Shown piece by piece: positions 1 to 5,414 of a stretch of 5,690 nt of DNA. The stretch is taken from assembly GCA_947629225.1 (NCBI GenBank), contig CANRCY010000096.1:1-5690 (forward strand), written 5' to 3'. The stretch comes from an uncultured Clostridia bacterium. GTDB lineage: Bacteria; Bacillota; Clostridia; Christensenellales; Borkfalkiaceae. The translations under genes were made by a program, and so were the position numbers. Each line of letters starts with the position of its first letter. Within the stretch, counting starts at the first letter, position 1. Below the pieces are notes generated by a model that was not told the origin of the DNA, did no database searches, and saw only the letters and a list, made by a program, of their open reading frames with translations.

Positions 1-746
1 ACGATTTTCATCGCCGCGTCCAAATCGAAGTAGCTCCACGGCGCCTCGGCGGCGGGCGGTTCGGCGAGAAAGCGCATCCGCTCCTTGGTGACGGGATGGG
101 TGAACGCAATGGAATACGCCCAGAGCGCAAGTTTCCCCTTCTGCGCGTATTCGCCGCCATAGCGCATATCGCCGTACACGGGGTGGGCGACGCCCGCCAT
201 CTGCACGCGGATCTGGTGGCTTCTGCCCGTGTGCAGTTTGATGTCGGCAAGCGCGTACCCGCCCTTTGCCTCCAACACGCGGTATTCGAGGGAGGCGAGT
301 TTTGCCCCCTCCGTGCCCTGCGGGCAGAGGTACACCATGTTGTTGACGGCGTTCTTTTTGAGATAGCCCGTGAGCGTGCCGCTCTCTTCCTGCGGGGCGC
401 CGACGAGCACGGCAAGGTACTTCTTTTCGAAGTCCCCCGTCTTCATCTGCGCGGAGAGCCTGCTTGCCGCCTTGCTCGTCTTCGCAAATACCATTACCCC
501 GCCCGTGGGGCGGTCCAAACGGTGCACGAACCCGACATACGCGTTCCCGGGTTTTTTGTACGTCTCTTTGAGGTAGTCTTTTACGCGGTCGAGCATATTG
601 TCGTCCCCGCTCTCGTCGGGGCAGGACGCAACGTTCTGCGGCTTTAAGACGACGATGATATGGTTGTCTTCATAGAGAATGGTGAGCCCGCGCTCCGCCG
701 CCTCTGCCTTTTCTTCCCGCACGGGAGCTCCGTTTTCTTCACACAT
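1..746 (-). CDS. RluA-family RNA pseudouridine synthase (C-terminus cut by window edge)
   Basis: Isomerises specific uridines to pseudouridine in structured RNA, most likely 23S rRNA, in the cytoplasm. 248 codons are visible and the frame is still open at base 1. The family core is clear: LYEDNHIIVVLKP at about residues 24-36, the catalytic motif HRLDRPTGG at 75-83 with the nucleophilic Asp78, and LHTGRSHQIRVQ at 171-182. There is no N-terminal S4 domain, so this is the short RluA form, and few residues should be missing. The ATG at 746 is preceded by GGGAGGG (754-760) with a 7-base spacer. It overlaps the methyltransferase stop by 8 bases (ATGTGTGA), which implies co-transcription and probably translational coupling. 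Known of the family: members modify different positions (RluC, RluD, RluA types). The target cannot be assigned from sequence, so no symbol is given. Confidence 0.93.
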   Translation of the reverse strand, partial: MCEENGAPVREEKAEAAERGLTILYEDNHIIVVLKPQNVASCPDESGDDNMLDRVKDYLKETYKKPGNAYVGFVHRLDRPTGGVMVFAKTSKAASRLSAQMKTGDFEKKYLAVLVGAPQEESGTLTGYLKKNAVNNMVYLCPQGTEGAKLASLEYRVLEAKGGYALADIKLHTGRSHQIRVQMAGVAHPVYGDMRYGGEYAQKGKLALWAYSIAFTHPVTKERMRFLAEPPAAEAPWSYFDLDAAMKI

Positions 747-1605
747 AATACATCCCTCCCGCGCCGCAGGGAAGAGCGATCCCCTCTCCTGTGGGCAGTC
801 CTACCTCGTAGGCTTCATAGTTTCCTTTCCCCCCCCCGAGCGCGAGGGTGAGGATATTTTCGAGCACCGTGGGTTGAAGCCCCGTGGTGTAGCGGTTGAT
901 CAGGAAAAAGAGCGGCTCGTCGGACAAGAGCTCCGAGCAGAGCTTGACGAAGGGGAAGAGCTCCTCCTCGATCTTCCACATTTCTCCCCCCGGTCCCCTG
1001 CCGTAAGAGGGAGGGTCCATGACGATCCCGTCGTAACGGTTGCCGCGGCGGAGTTCCCTGAGGACGAACTTTTTGCAGTCGTCCACGATGTAGCGGATTC
1101 CGCTCTCAATCCCCGAGAGACGCGCGTTTTCGCCCGCGCGCTCCACCATGCCCTTTGCGGCGTCCACATGGACGACTTCTGCGCCCGCCTTGCACATGGC
1201 GACCGTCGCGCCGCCCGTGTAGGCGAAGAGGTTGAGGATTTTCGGTCTTTTCCCCCTCTGCACCGCCGCGCGGATGAGAGAGCCTGTCCGCTCCCAATTT
1301 ACCGCCTGTTCGGGGAAGAGCCCCGTGTGCTTGAACCCCATGGGCTTGACTTTGAAGGCGAGATCGCCGTAGCGCACCGTCCAGCTCTCGGGCATGGGTC
1401 TGAGAAATTCCCATGCGCCCCCGCCGCGGTCGCTCCTGCGGTAGACGGCGTTGAGCCCGGGATAGGCGAAGAGATCGCGTTGCGCCGACCAGATGACCTG
1501 CGGATCGGGACGGAGCAAGAGCACGTCTTTCCAACGCTCGAGCTTATAACCGTCGCCCGTACAGAGCACGGCGAAGTCCTTCCAATGTTCCGCAAGTTTT
1601 ATCAT
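739..1605 (-). CDS. Class I SAM-dependent methyltransferase, RlmI-like (COG1092/PF10672 type)
   Basis: A 288-residue Rossmann-fold methyltransferase resembling the catalytic part of the 23S rRNA cytosine-5 methyltransferase RlmI, without its N-terminal PUA domain. Visible motifs are: an N-terminal TGDGYKLERW segment at 16-25 typical of the short family; the SAM-binding loop LNLFAYTGGAT at 124-134; acidic Asp148 in VVHVDAAKG; DD at 175-176; and the active-site-like MDPPSYGRG at 196-204. Substrate is presumed to be RNA, but that is family inference; many members are uncharacterised. The start has no Shine-Dalgarno sequence, yet the protein begins where homologues begin, and a promoter sits so close that the ATG is about +1 of the transcript (see the promoter entry). 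It is followed by an overlapping pseudouridine synthase gene, which supports an rRNA-modification role. Confidence 0.9.
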   Translation of the reverse strand: MIKLAEHWKDFAVLCTGDGYKLERWKDVLLLRPDPQVIWSAQRDLFAYPGLNAVYRRSDRGGGAWEFLRPMPESWTVRYGDLAFKVKPMGFKHTGLFPEQAVNWERTGSLIRAAVQRGKRPKILNLFAYTGGATVAMCKAGAEVVHVDAAKGMVERAGENARLSGIESGIRYIVDDCKKFVLRELRRGNRYDGIVMDPPSYGRGPGGEMWKIEEELFPFVKLCSELLSDEPLFFLINRYTTGLQPTVLENILTLALGGGKGNYEAYEVGLPTGEGIALPCGAGGMYYV

Positions 1606-1612
1606 AACATAT

Positions 1613-1641
1613 ATTATAGTAAAAGAGGAAATAAATGTAAA
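1613..1641 (-). promoter_or_regulatory. Sigma-A-type promoter of the methyltransferase-pseudouridine synthase pair
   Basis: On the minus strand, TTTACA (1636-1641) and a perfect TATAAT (1613-1618) are separated by exactly 17 bases. Only 7 bases (ATATGTT) lie between the -10 box and the ATG at 1605, so transcription is expected to start at or within a base or two of the start codon. This would give a leaderless mRNA, which fits the absence of any Shine-Dalgarno sequence. Confidence 0.75.
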
Positions 1642-1676
1642 GTGATTTTAAGCGGTTTCGTAAAGTGAGATTTACG
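1637..1676. promoter_or_regulatory. Possible operator: repeated GTAAAGTGA and an inverted repeat at the methyltransferase promoter
   Basis: The 9-mer GTAAAGTGA occurs at 1637-1645, overlapping the -35 box, and again at 1660-1668, 23 bases away (about two helical turns). The distal copy is also half of a perfect inverted repeat, CGTAAA-6-TTTACG (1659-1676). This could be a regulator site or simply part of the adjacent repeat element. No regulator can be named. Confidence 0.3.
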
Positions 1677-1728
1677 GGGAACGGAATTCGTTGCCCATGG
1701 CGCCCCTGTGGAGGGTTTTTGAAACCCT
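1677..1728. repeat. Two small hairpins upstream of the methyltransferase promoter
   Basis: Bases 1677-1696 can fold as GGG-AACG/CGTT-CCC with a GAATT loop and one bulged base. Bases 1712-1728 form a perfect 7-bp stem, AGGGTTT/AAACCCT, with a 3-base loop. Neither is followed by a T-run on either strand, so they are not convincing intrinsic terminators. They look like modules of the same intergenic repeat element as the 44-bp direct repeats next to them. Confidence 0.4.
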
Positions 1729-1733
1729 TTCGG

Positions 1734-1777
1734 CTCACTGCGTGAGCCACCCGCCCCCATCAATGGGGGCAGGTCAT
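1734..1777. repeat. 44-bp direct repeat, copy 1 (two internal hairpins)
   Basis: Identical over all 44 bases to 1822-1865, with an 88-base period. Each copy contains a small hairpin CTCAC-TGC-GTGAG and a strong palindrome GCCCCCAT-CA-ATGGGGGC. The palindrome is extended by ACC/GGT across one mismatch. This is REP/MITE-like intergenic repeat architecture with no protein-coding signal. Confidence 0.85.
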
Positions 1778-1821
1778 GGGTTCAACTTTCCCTTTCGGGG
1801 TCGGCAAGAGCCCCCACCTGT

Positions 1822-1865
1822 CTCACTGCGTGAGCCACCCGCCCCCATCAATGGGGGCAGGTCAT
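1822..1865. repeat. 44-bp direct repeat, copy 2 (two internal hairpins)
   Basis: A perfect copy of 1734-1777 that ends one base before the sigK stop codon, so the sigK transcript would carry both hairpin units in its 3' end. The 9-mer CCCTTTCGG lies directly left of copy 1 (1725-1733). It also lies left of copy 2, but 23 bases away (1790-1798). The pair therefore looks like a decayed tandem 88-bp unit with a short deletion. The G-rich stem could stabilise or partly terminate the sigK mRNA, but no T-run follows it. Confidence 0.85.
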
Positions 1866-1866
1866 T

Positions 1867-2565
1867 TCACTCCAAAAAATCGTTGCGGTCGAGCCCGTTG
1901 CGGAGCTTTTCGAGCGCTTTTTTTTCGAGCCGCGAGACGTAGGAACGGGAGATCTTCATTTTCGCCGCGACCTCCCGCTGTGCCATCGGCACGCCGCCTT
2001 CGAGCGCATAGCGCATGCAGACGATCTCCGCCTCCCGCTCGGTGAGAAGTTCCTTGACCTTGGAAAGAAATTTTTGCTGCATGAGGGAGCGCTCTACCCC
2101 GCCGAACACCTTGTCTTCCTTTTCGAAGAGAAGGTCCATGAGGGTAAGTTCGTTGCCGTCCTTATCCGTTCCGACGGGGTCGGAGAGGGAGAGGTCGTTT
2201 TTGTGCTTTTTCCCCGCGCGGATGAGCATTAAAATTTCGTTTTCGATGCACCGCGCCGTGTACGTTGCAAGCCGCGTGCCGTGCCCCGATTCGTAGGTAT
2301 TGATCGCCTTGATGAGCCCGATGGAACCCACCGAGATCATGTCGTCCGTCTCCGCCGCGCCGTTGTACTTCTTGACGATGTGCGCCACGAGCCGCATGTT
2401 GTGGCGGATGAGCTTTTCCTTTGCCTCCCGATCTCCCTTGCGGGCGAGTTCGAGGCACTTTTGCTCCTCTTCGGGAGAGAGCGGCTTTGGGTACGAACTC
2501 CCGTCCGACACCGTGCCCGTGAAGAAGAACAGCTTGCATAACATGGCTAAGAGCATGGAAAACAT
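1867..2565 (-). CDS. sigK: RNA polymerase sporulation sigma factor SigK (pro-sigma-K)
   Basis: Late mother-cell sigma factor directing spore coat and cortex maturation genes. The 232-residue product shows region 2 (about 53-120, with HNMRLVAHIVKKY and TARCIENEILM) and a region 4.2 helix-turn-helix (about 196-222, ISRSYVSRLEKKAL). The linker SLSDPVGTDKDGNEL (126-140) matches SigK rather than SigE. Residues 2-17 are strongly hydrophobic, as in the membrane-tethering pro-sequence of B. subtilis pro-sigma-K, followed by YPKPLS where the mature protein begins its conserved part. The ATG at 2565 is chosen over the in-frame ATG at 2583 because AAGAGGTG (2571-2578) sits 5 bases upstream of it. The gene is intact, with no skin-like insertion. 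It lies 76 bases behind metQ with no obvious terminator between, so read-through from the methionine operon is possible. Confidence 0.92.
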   Translation of the reverse strand: MFSMLLAMLCKLFFFTGTVSDGSSYPKPLSPEEEQKCLELARKGDREAKEKLIRHNMRLVAHIVKKYNGAAETDDMISVGSIGLIKAINTYESGHGTRLATYTARCIENEILMLIRAGKKHKNDLSLSDPVGTDKDGNELTLMDLLFEKEDKVFGGVERSLMQQKFLSKVKELLTEREAEIVCMRYALEGGVPMAQREVAAKMKISRSYVSRLEKKALEKLRNGLDRNDFLE

Positions 2566-2581
2566 TCTATCACCTCTTGCC

Positions 2582-2588
2582 ATTATAT
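2582..2588 (-). promoter_or_regulatory. Candidate -10 element for sigK (CATATAAT type)
   Basis: The minus strand reads GCATATAATGG 16-17 bases before the sigK start codon. It contains TATAAT (2582-2587) and also resembles the CATA-type -10 boxes used by SigE and SigK. B. subtilis sigK is transcribed by these factors. No good -35 box was found for SigA (TTGACA) or SigE (ATATT-like) at usual spacing, and the implied start would fall inside the ribosome binding site. Weak call. Confidence 0.3.
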
Positions 2589-2641
2589 GCGGAAGGGAAT
2601 TTGTCCCATGAACAAACGCCGCGCTTACGCAGGGAGATCGT

Positions 2642-3433
2642 TCAAACAGAGAAGACGGGAAGGACCGCGCCGTTGATGAAGGCGATCGTTTTTTCCGAGA
2701 GCAGAGCCGAAAGCAACGCCTTTGTCTTTTCGCTGTCTTCGTTGCCCTCCTTCACCGCAACGACGTTGGCATAAAGTTGCGCGGCGTCGCTGTCCGCCCT
2801 TTCAAGCGCAAGCGCGTCCTCTATCCGCAACCCCGAGGCAAGCGCATAGTTGCCGTTCACGACCGCGAGCGCGCCGTCGGCGGCGTTTCTGAGCTGTGCG
2901 GGGACCTGCTCGGCTGCCACAAGGACGACCTCGTTCCCGTTCTTTTCCGCAATGTCCTTATCGGTGAGCGCGTCTGAGGCGCCGACGCCCGCTCTGAGGG
3001 TGAGATAGCCTTCTTCCTGCAACAGCAGAAGCGCGCGGGTGCAGTTGGTCCCGTCGCTCGGGACATAGATGGTCCTGCCCGTTTTTGCGGAGGCAAAGTC
3101 CTCTGCCGTCACGTTCTTGCCGTACACGCCGAAGGGCTCGTAATGCACCTTCGCGACGGCGGCGAGACGGGTACCGCGCTCCTTGTTGAAGTTTTCGAGA
3201 TAGGGAGTGTGCTGGAAATAATTTGCGTCCAGCTCGCCGCTCTCGAGGGCAATGTTGGGCAAGACGTAGTCGCCGTAAGTGACGATCTTAAGCTGCCAGC
3301 CCGCTTCCTTGAGGGTATCTTTCACGGCGGAGAGGATCTCCGCATGCGGCGTGGAGCTTGCGCCCACAATGATGGTCTTTTCCGTTCCGCCGCACCCCGC
3401 AAGGGAGCAGCCGTAAAAAACTTTTTCATACAT
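2642..3433 (-). CDS. metQ: Methionine ABC transporter substrate-binding lipoprotein MetQ (NlpA family), atypically short signal peptide
   Basis: Binds methionine outside the membrane and delivers it to MetNI. The NlpA-family hallmarks are present: GASSTPHAEIL (24-34), GELDANYFQHTPYLENFN (66-83), IYVPSDGTNCTRALLLL (122-138) and VVNGNYALASGL (191-202). A lipobox LAGC places the lipidated Cys at residue 14. The start at 3433 follows AAGGAG by 4 bases; the longer in-frame start at 3466 runs through this ribosome binding site and is rejected. Only 13 residues precede the Cys, short for a lipoprotein signal. A second ATG at 3429 (8 bases after AAGGAG) opens a typical MKKFFTAA signal start but in the wrong frame, suggesting a deletion or sequencing error. 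It is the last gene of metNIQ, 37 bases after metI. Confidence 0.9.
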   Translation of the reverse strand: MYEKVFYGCSLAGCGGTEKTIIVGASSTPHAEILSAVKDTLKEAGWQLKIVTYGDYVLPNIALESGELDANYFQHTPYLENFNKERGTRLAAVAKVHYEPFGVYGKNVTAEDFASAKTGRTIYVPSDGTNCTRALLLLQEEGYLTLRAGVGASDALTDKDIAEKNGNEVVLVAAEQVPAQLRNAADGALAVVNGNYALASGLRIEDALALERADSDAAQLYANVVAVKEGNEDSEKTKALLSALLSEKTIAFINGAVLPVFSV

Positions 3434-3470
3434 ATATCTCCTTAAAATTTTTTTGATTTCCGTCAAGGCG

Positions 3471-4181
3471 TTATTTCCGCCCGCATTTCTTGGCGCGCCC
3501 CGCCTTTGCGCGTAAGCGCTTGTCGGTGCGGGCGGCGAGGAACATTCCTCCCTCCTGAATGACCTGCACGATGATCACCGTAAAGAATACGCACATCCAG
3601 ATCACGTCGTCTTTGAAGTTGTTATATCCGTAAAAGATGGCGATCTGCCCCAAGCCGCCGCCGTTGATGGTGGAAGCCATCGCCGAATAGCCGAGTACGG
3701 TCACCATGCCGATCACCGCCCCCACGAGAAGGGAGGGCTTTGCCTCGGGCAGGTACACCTTCCAAACGATCTGGAAGGGATTCGCCCCCATCGACTTTGC
3801 CGCCTCCACGACCCCTGCGTCCACTTCTTTCAAAGAAGATTCCACCATGCGCGCGACATAGGGCGCGGCGGCGATCACGAGCATGACCACCATCGCGGCG
3901 GGACCGTAACTTTTTCCCACGATCGCCTTTGCCACAGGCAAAAACGCCACCATGAGAATGAGAAAAGGAATGCTGCGGAAAATGTTGACGATCGCTCCGA
4001 GCAGTTTGTTCAACCACGGCACGGGGGCGAGTCCGCCCCGTCCCGTCGTGCAAAGCAGCACGCCGAGCGGCAAGCCGATCGCATAGGCGAGCGCGGTGGA
4101 GAGTACGGTGAGATAGACCGTCTGCCATATCCCCAGCCACATCGTATTGTCCCTGAAAAGGGAAATCAGAACGTCGCTCAT
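3471..4181 (-). CDS. metI: Methionine ABC transporter permease MetI
   Basis: Integral membrane subunit that forms the methionine channel with MetN. The 236-residue product is slightly longer than the usual ~217. Hydrophobic spans are visible at about 17-45, 60-88, 93-112, 150-170 and 193-210, the five-helix MetI pattern. The EAA loop that couples to the ATPase is at about 126-145 (EAAKSMGANPFQIVWKVYLP). The C-terminus is a basic tail, roughly residues 218-236, rich in Lys and Arg, which explains the extra length. The ATG at 4181 lies one base after the metN TGA. Its AAGGAGG is inside the last metN codons with a 9-base spacer, so the two genes are tightly coupled. Confidence 0.94.
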   Translation of the reverse strand: MSDVLISLFRDNTMWLGIWQTVYLTVLSTALAYAIGLPLGVLLCTTGRGGLAPVPWLNKLLGAIVNIFRSIPFLILMVAFLPVAKAIVGKSYGPAAMVVMLVIAAAPYVARMVESSLKEVDAGVVEAAKSMGANPFQIVWKVYLPEAKPSLLVGAVIGMVTVLGYSAMASTINGGGLGQIAIFYGYNNFKDDVIWMCVFFTVIIVQVIQEGGMFLAARTDKRLRAKAGRAKKCGRK

Positions 4182-4182
4182 T

Positions 4183-5172
4183 TCAAAGTTCCTCCTTAAA
4201 GATCACATCGTGCGCGGCGAGATACTCCCTCGCCGCGGCGTTTTGCTTCTGATCGCCCGTGAGCTCGATCACCATATGCCCGAACGTCTTCCCGTCGATA
4301 CGGCGGGTGTCCGCAAAGAGAATGTTCGCAGGGATCCCGCATTCGATCGCCAACCCCGAGATCACGGGTTCTCCGCTCCCGCCGCCGCGGAAAACAAGGC
4401 GGAGCTTGCTTCCCCCGCTCCCCGCGAGCGAACGGATGAGGTTGGGAATGATGAGCTGTTTGGCGATCTCCGACTGCGGGAAAGAGAAGACATCCTCTAC
4501 TCTGCCCGCCTCGGCGATACGGCTCCGATCGAGCACCGCGACGTGGGTGCAGATACGCTCCACCACTTTCATCTCGTGCGTGATGACGACGATCGCCACC
4601 CCAAGCTCGCGGTTGATCTTTTTGAGGAGCTGTAAAATGCTCTCGGTGGTGGTCGGGTCGAGCGCGCTCGTCGCTTCGTCGCACAAAAGATATTTGGGGC
4701 GGGTGGCAAGGGCTCTGGCAATGGCGACCCGCTGTTTCTGCCCGCCCGATAGTTGCGAGGGATAGGCTTCCGCCTTTTCCGAAAGTCCCACGAGGGAGAG
4801 CAGCTCTTCCGCCCTCTGTTTTGCCTCCCCGCGCGGAGTCTTGTTCAGTTCGAGGGGAAAGCGGACGTTCGCCGCCGCCGTACGCTGTTCGAGCAGATTA
4901 AAATTCTGAAAGATCATGCCGATGGAGCGGCGGAGTTCGCTCAGCCGTTTCTTTTTTGCGGCGGTCATGTCCTCGCCGTCGAGGAGGACCTGCCCGCGCG
5001 TGGGTTTTTCGAGCAGATCGATACAGCGCACCAAAGTGCTCTTGCCCGCGCCCGACAGCCCGATGACGCCATAGATACTGCCGTCCGGGATCGAAAGGTC
5101 GACGTCCTCGAGGGCGACCGTTTCTCCCGTTTTGGAAGGATAAATTTTCGTCAGGTTTTTGAGTTCTATCAT
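4183..5172 (-). CDS. metN: Methionine ABC transporter ATP-binding protein MetN with C-terminal NIL domain
   Basis: Cytoplasmic ATPase powering methionine import. The 329-residue product has Walker A GLSGAGKST (38-46), Q-loop Gln89 in IFQNFNLL, signature LSGGQ (141-145), Walker B YLLCDE (161-166) with catalytic Glu166, and the H-loop His199 in VITHEM. Residues about 255-329 form the NIL/ACT-like domain that in E. coli MetN binds methionine and shuts the transporter when internal methionine is high. The start at 5172 is chosen because AAAAGGAG lies 5 bases upstream. The frame stays open to an ATG at 5244 immediately after the attenuator T-run, but that stretch has no ribosome binding site and no family similarity. 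Expression is probably controlled by the leader-peptide attenuator upstream. Confidence 0.95.
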   Translation of the reverse strand: MIELKNLTKIYPSKTGETVALEDVDLSIPDGSIYGVIGLSGAGKSTLVRCIDLLEKPTRGQVLLDGEDMTAAKKKRLSELRRSIGMIFQNFNLLEQRTAAANVRFPLELNKTPRGEAKQRAEELLSLVGLSEKAEAYPSQLSGGQKQRVAIARALATRPKYLLCDEATSALDPTTTESILQLLKKINRELGVAIVVITHEMKVVERICTHVAVLDRSRIAEAGRVEDVFSFPQSEIAKQLIIPNLIRSLAGSGGSKLRLVFRGGGSGEPVISGLAIECGIPANILFADTRRIDGKTFGHMVIELTGDQKQNAAAREYLAAHDVIFKEEL

Positions 5173-5244
5173 AAAGTCTCCTTTTAAGACCGATGCATTC
5201 CCGAAAACGCGGCGGGAGTTCCCCCATCGCCTCCCCGAGGGCAT

Positions 5245-5277
5245 AAAAAAACCGCCCGGGGAAGAAGTCCCGAGCGG
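5245..5277 (-). terminator. Intrinsic terminator of the met operon leader (attenuator)
   Basis: On the minus strand, CCGCTCGGG (5269-5277) pairs with CCCGGGCGG (5252-5260) to give a 9-bp GC-rich stem with one G-U pair and an 8-base loop. Seven T residues follow directly (5245-5251). It sits 72 bases before the metN start, inside the transcript that begins near 5380, so it must be conditionally bypassed for metNIQ to be expressed. Confidence 0.9.
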
Positions 5278-5339
5278 AAAATGCTTTGGTTCCGACGATT
5301 TTTTACAACGCCGAAACCCCGCGCATCTCTGCTCGGGAC
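5267..5339 (-). promoter_or_regulatory. Antiterminator structure of the met leader
   Basis: GTCCCGAGC (5331-5339, inside the leader ORF) is the exact reverse complement of GCTCGGGAC (5267-5275), which contains most of the terminator's 5' arm. After one mismatch the stem continues as GAGATGC with GCATTTTC (one wobble, one bulge). It encloses an inner 10-bp hairpin, GGTTTCGGCG (5309-5318) with CGTCGGAACC (5288-5297), whose 11-base loop contains the leader stop codon. Antiterminator and terminator are mutually exclusive. Confidence 0.72.
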
Positions 5340-5377
5340 ATCGGCATGTACATGGAATTGTAGTTCGGATGTTTCAT
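5303..5377 (-). CDS. Methionine-rich leader peptide (24 aa) of the metNIQ attenuator
   Basis: An ORF of 24 codons plus TAA. It begins MKHPNYNSMYMPM and ends SRAEMRGVSAL. Met is at positions 1, 9, 11, 13 and 18, i.e. 5 of 24 residues, four of them internal, far above the usual few percent. The ATG lies only about 3-5 bases after the predicted transcription start and has no Shine-Dalgarno sequence, so translation would be leaderless or nearly so. Codons 13-16 encode the RNA segment that pairs with the terminator's 5' arm, and the stop codon sits in the loop of an inner hairpin. Its place between promoter and terminator of a methionine importer indicates a cis-acting sensor of methionine or Met-tRNA supply rather than a functional free peptide. 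Not a family I recognise; function inferred from composition and RNA geometry. Confidence 0.75.
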   Translation of the reverse strand: MKHPNYNSMYMPMSRAEMRGVSAL

Positions 5378-5386
5378 TGAGTTTAC

Positions 5387-5414
5387 TTTATCATATCCGA
5401 AATTTGGTTGTCAA
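5387..5414 (-). promoter_or_regulatory. Promoter of the leader peptide-metNIQ operon
   Basis: A perfect TTGACA -35 box (5409-5414 on the minus strand) is followed after 16 bases by GATAAA (5387-5392), a 4/6 match to TATAAT. The start point is predicted near 5380, with the leader ATG at 5377. TATGAT (5390-5395) is an alternative -10, but its spacing to TTGACA is only 13 bases. Confidence 0.65.

Noticed and set aside
96..647. 183-codon plus-strand open frame
   Set aside because: Antisense to the pseudouridine synthase, whose HRLDRPTGG and TGRSHQIR motifs show the true frame.
679..1668. 329-codon plus-strand open frame
   Set aside because: It lies antisense across the clearly coding methyltransferase and part of the pseudouridine synthase. 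Its product resembles no family, and its frame is a GC-driven shadow.
1734..1865. CRISPR array
   Set aside because: There are only two repeats of 44 bp with strong internal hairpins and a single 44-base spacer, no cas genes, and the location at a gene 3' end suits a REP/MITE-type repeat better.
1691..2045. Plus-strand open frames across the repeats and into sigK
   Set aside because: They translate the 44-bp repeats and the antisense of sigK, giving low-complexity Pro/Ser/Arg-rich products without ribosome binding sites.
2566..2583. Longer sigK start at 2583 (MARGDR extension)
   Set aside because: The extension encodes the ribosome binding site AAGAGGTG itself, and the following ATG at 2565 has proper spacing and gives the expected pro-sequence start.
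5173..5244. 24-residue N-terminal extension of MetN from the ATG at 5244
   Set aside because: It starts right after the terminator T-run with no ribosome binding site and no MetN similarity. A good AAAAGGAG precedes the ATG at 5172, which matches the family start.
5173..5380. SAM-I (S-box) riboswitch or Met T-box in the metN leader
   Set aside because: The region is only about 135 nt from predicted start to terminator end. It lacks the S-box core signatures and the T-box sequence TGGNACCGCG. GTCGGAACC at 5288-5296 only superficially resembles a T-box and is used in a hairpin.
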